Shown piece after piece: positions 63,901-64,000 of a stretch of DNA of 64,000 nucleotides (positions are counted from its first letter, which is position 1; every line of letters begins with the position of its first letter). The notes under the pieces were generated by a model. The model made no database searches, had not been told where the DNA came from, and saw only the letters and a list, made by a program, of their open reading frames with translations. The position numbers and the translations under genes were made by a program. The DNA is from a virus. The DNA lies in IMG/VR virus record IMGVR_UViG_3300027833_002080, positions 1 through 64,000 of that record; one strand, written 5' to 3'.

Positions 63901-64000
63901 TCTTTCAAATGCTAAAGCTAGAGTACAAGAGAGTTTAAATTCAGTTGAAGATACACTTGCTAAGCATGAGCATATTACTGATACATCACCTACAAATGTA
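60902..64000 (+). CDS. Very large internal protein, N-terminal 1033 residues, open at right edge
   Basis: The frame starts at a TAATG overlap with the previous stop and stays open to the window end. The N-terminal part has Gly/Ala-rich hydrophobic stretches (GTNILGSTVGLVYGAGAFGMG; LSFIAGAVLAEGL) and Ala-rich helices. The rest is charged coiled coil. crAss-like phages encode giant internal proteins here that are ejected, some carrying a virion RNA polymerase. No catalytic motif is visible in this portion, so only the location supports that idea. Confidence 0.6.
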   Translation, partial: MEQDYSKYLVKPEDVATVDENNLTTSDTITAEKKAAEMTPTQIRAARATQGDILKVDWDGAADVPPGMESMYGRTLHNTNYNDYAKYIDKPFSFISDDADDLRAHGQASADKWANGMLKFAGKTGTNILGSTVGLVYGAGAFGMGLFQEGSATKKFFDNDFQRGLDGINEYMDGALPNYYTKNEQDYNLLQSMGTANFWANDFTQGLSFIAGAVLAEGLTSGMASSAVAAKATKILQGASGAKTAGRMAKAADTAADTVKAADALMDAQRLKNGLVTIRQLGTGAMYESGVEARHHYDETLNHLKEQYKEEHGAYPPPEKLAGLADLATKSSNAVFAGNLALVGYGNFMMFPKIFGKGLNSTKGALGKTIKSELKGKVRTYKEVFKDLSKREATGRAVWKALKTPLYEGVVEEGGQKLLDLSGQGAAYDYYLSKRDASSVGMIKDLLLHTEDAFGDAYGSKEGQKEIGIGFLLAAMGLPGRATTTSKDGKTSKKLTWQGGVWGSIQDAKAQQEAITKLRKRLESMPNGMQAFSRNMDTLIRNQVIQDSKDFNTIIDNPFGVHNAEHDEIFNYVSSRIRAGFESELYDDIKHIRKMPLEEFRTAFQYNEKGDLTDNQLKKRREDIANKMEERIESISTTLTKLDQSFVNFGEDQKNAIAHALSIAENSDAREDSIISELSKVKFDVNIEVEEDKAAVDKREADESKLRLKNIWQRLSPKKKKAVLEDNAEAVEKVKKTLNIKELTDPSHIEELHRTLAEEQNELIQQIEEITADESLGEKEKEKKLLELGKKQEAGLLRSSELQKAINEGLDPYISAQEQKMLDAWTKANPLESAKSLEDVKTKLKDLRKLRARRHRAISMFNELQGLREEGAWNPKGWWKVWGMEQGELIPQPELLMQRMLDTTLYQSEDSGNKQLDRLYSNFKGKIVEFQYKNEKGETSTKRYYVTPGQLTSEGDKLLQPIPSFDTIALLKQKQDLQEELEGLKAEEALLEDDDITLNVLSNAKARVQESLNSVEDTLAKHEHITDTSPTNV

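Noticed and set aside
1-64000. CRISPR array, integrase, transposase or repressor module
   Set aside because: No regularly spaced direct repeats with unique spacers and no recombinase or CI-like gene were seen, so the phage appears lytic within this window.

Overview
The window looks like about 64 kb of the genome of a lytic, crAss-like tailed phage (podovirus-type gene order) infecting a Bacteroidetes host, probably a marine flavobacterium. Evidence: AT-rich DNA; tightly packed genes with ATGA/TAATG overlaps and no obvious Shine-Dalgarno sequences; Bacteroidetes-type promoters (TTTG, 19-20 bp, TAnnTTTG); a family A DNA polymerase with DnaB-like and SF2 helicases; and a late block in the order HU/IHF-like protein, terminase, portal, acidic scaffold-like protein, capsid, ring proteins, very large tail and internal proteins. 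The many GCTDPxAxNY...DDGSC modules are typical of proteins from marine Bacteroidetes and their viruses. No integrase, repressor, transposon or CRISPR array was seen, and stop codons behave as in the standard code. The crAss-like assignment rests on recognised gene order and family resemblance, not on a search.

Layout. Positions 31-9476 are all on the minus strand and form the early/replication arm: a row of small proteins (9476 down to 7068), a possible ssDNA-binding protein, DNA polymerase, a stand-alone DnaA domain IV protein, a winged-helix protein, an SF2 helicase, a DnaB-like helicase and a radical-SAM protein resembling spore photoproduct lyase. A consensus promoter at 2379-2409 can drive the last three genes separately. 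Positions 9480-10311 are the divergence zone. It holds stacked hairpins, a probable small RNA ending in a strong terminator (9758-9787), a 49-residue Cys-rich gene, a probable structured RNA of about 270 nt with its own -10-like box and terminator, and a consensus promoter (10259-10290) for the late arm.

The late arm (10312 to the right edge, all plus strand) begins with a GroES-like co-chaperonin, small DNA-binding and zinc proteins and an HU/IHF-like protein. It continues with DNA packaging and head genes (terminase 12768, portal 14837, a PG-binding-domain protein 17155, scaffold 19291, major capsid 20435). Next come head-tail connector genes and a 4835-residue repeat protein (25119-39626), then tail-fibre-like genes with collagen-like repeats. 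A host-envelope/lysis cassette follows (43152-46212: signal-peptide beta-barrel protein, small membrane proteins, a thioredoxin-fold protein lacking the active-site cysteines, M15 peptidase, holin-like protein). The window ends with ring proteins, a 2006-residue muzzle/stabilisation-like protein and a run of large internal proteins, the last of which runs off the right edge.

Most unusual items: the structured RNA region between the two arms, a tRNA-like acceptor/T-arm minihelix overlapping the end of a small gene (7036-7074), the giant module protein whose last module appears split across a stop codon, the exported cysteine-less thioredoxin beside a phage-encoded outer-membrane-type protein, and a recurring short YGG(L/M)-type motif in the predicted internal virion proteins.
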